A stretch of DNA of 64,000 nucleotides from Phellopilus nigrolimitatus (Eukaryota > Basidiomycota > Agaricomycetes > Hymenochaetales > Hymenochaetaceae): the NCBI GenBank assembly GCA_021029095.1, contig JAJOHG010000023.1:62001-126000 (forward strand), in the 5' to 3' direction. Shown here piece after piece: positions 63,054-64,000 of this stretch; the first letter of the stretch is position 1; each line of letters opens with the position of its first letter. The notes beneath the pieces were generated by a model. It saw only the letters and a program-made list of their open reading frames with translations, had not been told where the DNA came from and made no database searches. Made by a program: the position numbers and the translations under genes.

Positions 63054-64000
63054 ATGAAAGTCCTGATCCTCGGCGCCACCGGCTTCATCGGGTACGTTTT
63101 GTCTGCAATTTCAGCCCCGGCACTTTAGAATACACGCTAGAGGTGCTGCAGCGCTCTTAGTCGAGAGAGCGAAGCAGCGCGAGGGACGAGGGGGACGTTG
63201 CGCGGATACGGAGCTGTGTGCTCGGCGCATCGAGACCGCCTGCGTGCTCTCCCATCTCAAAAAATGCTGCTCTTCCGGAGACTCATGAGTGTGGCTGATC
63301 CCCGCTCCCGCAGACTCCCCGCCGCGCAGGCGTTCGTGCGCAACGGCCACGAAGTGTACGGCCAGACCCGGAGCGCGAGCAAGGCGCGCCTCCTCGCGTC
63401 TGAAGAGAGTCCGTGTCCCTCCCCCGCGGAAAATCCGCCGATCCTTACCCCGCATTTCTTTTAAAACAGTAATCCCCGTCATTGCCGACCCTGCGACGGG
63501 CGAGCAGTGGTCCGCCGCCGCAGAGCAGGCCGACGTCGGTGCGCAGCCCTCCCAGACCCCCGCGCACACCACCTGACATTTGACACCCCCTAGTCATCGA
63601 CTGCACCGGCGGCACGGACATCCAGCCGCTCTCCCAATACGTCTTCGACGTCGCATGCGCCGCCGCTCGCACCGCGCGGGGCGCCTCCGCGCCACGGCTC
63701 ACCTACATCTACTGCTCAGGTCCGTTCCCCCTCCCCCTCCCTTCCCATCCGCACCTCACCTGACCTCCCCCCGCAGGCTCCTGGGTGCACGGCGACGACC
63801 GCACACACACCACCTCCGAGCGGTCCCCGCCAAAGAACACGACCCCGCTCGTCGCATGGCGCCCCGCGCACGAGCAGCGCGTGCTCGCCTCCCCCGCGGT
63901 CGACGGCATCGTGCTGCGCCCCGCGCTGCTGTACGGCCGCGGTGGCTCCATCCTCGCGTCGCTCTTCGCCGCGGCACGCACCGCCGCTGCACAAGGCAAA
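63054..64000 (+). CDS. NAD(P)-dependent epimerase/dehydratase-like protein, 3'-partial
   Basis: Begins MKVLILGATGFIG, the GxxGxxG nucleotide-binding turn of a Rossmann fold, then after an intron LPAAQAFVRNGHEVYGQTRS. Further exons read IIPVIADPATGEQW, VIDCTGGTDIQPLSQYVFDV, RLTYIYCSGSWVHGDD (the Ser/Tyr part is atypical) and AVDGIVLRPALLYGRGGSIL. The reading frame is open at the window edge. The pattern is that of extended or atypical short-chain dehydrogenases (NAD-dependent epimerase/dehydratase or NmrA-like). The substrate is unknown. Four introns of 60-240 bp are inferred from frame and conserved borders; the first is the longest. Confidence 0.82.

Noticed and set aside
1..64000. CRISPR arrays, prokaryotic operons or ribosome binding sites
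   Set aside because: Introns and gene types show a fungal nuclear genome. No regularly spaced short repeats of CRISPR type were seen.
1..64000. tRNA or rRNA genes
   Set aside because: I looked for the T-arm GGTTCGAxxCC with a matching acceptor stem and found no convincing candidate. A covariance-model search would be needed to exclude diverged or intron-containing tRNAs.

Overview
The window is nuclear DNA of a filamentous basidiomycete, most likely an Agaricomycete and possibly a wood-decay polypore. The evidence is dense, intron-rich genes with 45-70 bp introns (GT or GC to AG, often with CTAAC/CTGAC-like branch sites), fungal-type orthologues (OPI3, NPR3, TPS3, EMC1, UBP6, YAE1), a KDZ-type transposon protein and expanded F-box genes. 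There is no operon structure. Genes lie head-to-head, tail-to-tail or in tandem, with spacers often of only 80-250 bp.

Layout. 1-7.4 kb is a transposon zone. A KDZ transposon gene (2-3560) is split by a 2.5 kb hAT-type element (825-3335) that has exact 8 bp target duplications. The hAT element carries no recognisable transposase. Instead it carries fragments of three host genes: ribosomal protein S19, eIF3a and an FCP1/NIF-like phosphatase-domain gene. A minisatellite, a solo hAT end, a truncated ORF and a TA-flanked MITE follow. 7.6-33.8 kb is conserved housekeeping DNA: OPI3-type phospholipid methyltransferase, COQ8, an unknown conserved gene, NPR3 (GATOR1/SEACIT), a BAP31/YET3 protein, COX7C/COX8, MIC26/27, UBP6 with a truncated duplicate behind it, mitochondrial bL31, an AGC-like kinase, PP6 phosphatase and a TPS3/TSL1-type trehalose synthase subunit. 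35.1-43.9 kb holds a GH18 chitinase, EMC1, a Clr2-like gene that appears to have taken its 5' end from YAE1, and YAE1 itself. 44.5-46.2 kb is a decayed Argonaute pseudogene. 46.5-53.1 kb holds an F-box/WD40/UIM gene, a divergent F-box gene and a UBE2S-like E2 enzyme. 53.2-58.9 kb holds two successive local duplications: a pair of RRM genes, then a pair of paralogous genes of unknown function. 59.0-62.6 kb is an island of back-to-back and nested inverted-repeat elements (a 1.3 kb foldback element, several MITEs, and a hAT MITE of the same family as the element at 825-3335). 63.05 kb to the end is an NAD(P)-dependent epimerase-like gene running off the window.

The genes do not form one pathway. 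Several concern mitochondria (COQ8, COX7C, MIC26/27, bL31, possibly the RRM pair), the ER (OPI3, BAP31, EMC1), ubiquitin (UBP6, F-box genes, E2), and TOR, nutrient or stress signalling (NPR3, PP6, TPS3). The most unusual feature is the Pack-type hAT element. It shows gene-fragment capture and exon joining by a cut-and-paste transposon in a fungus.
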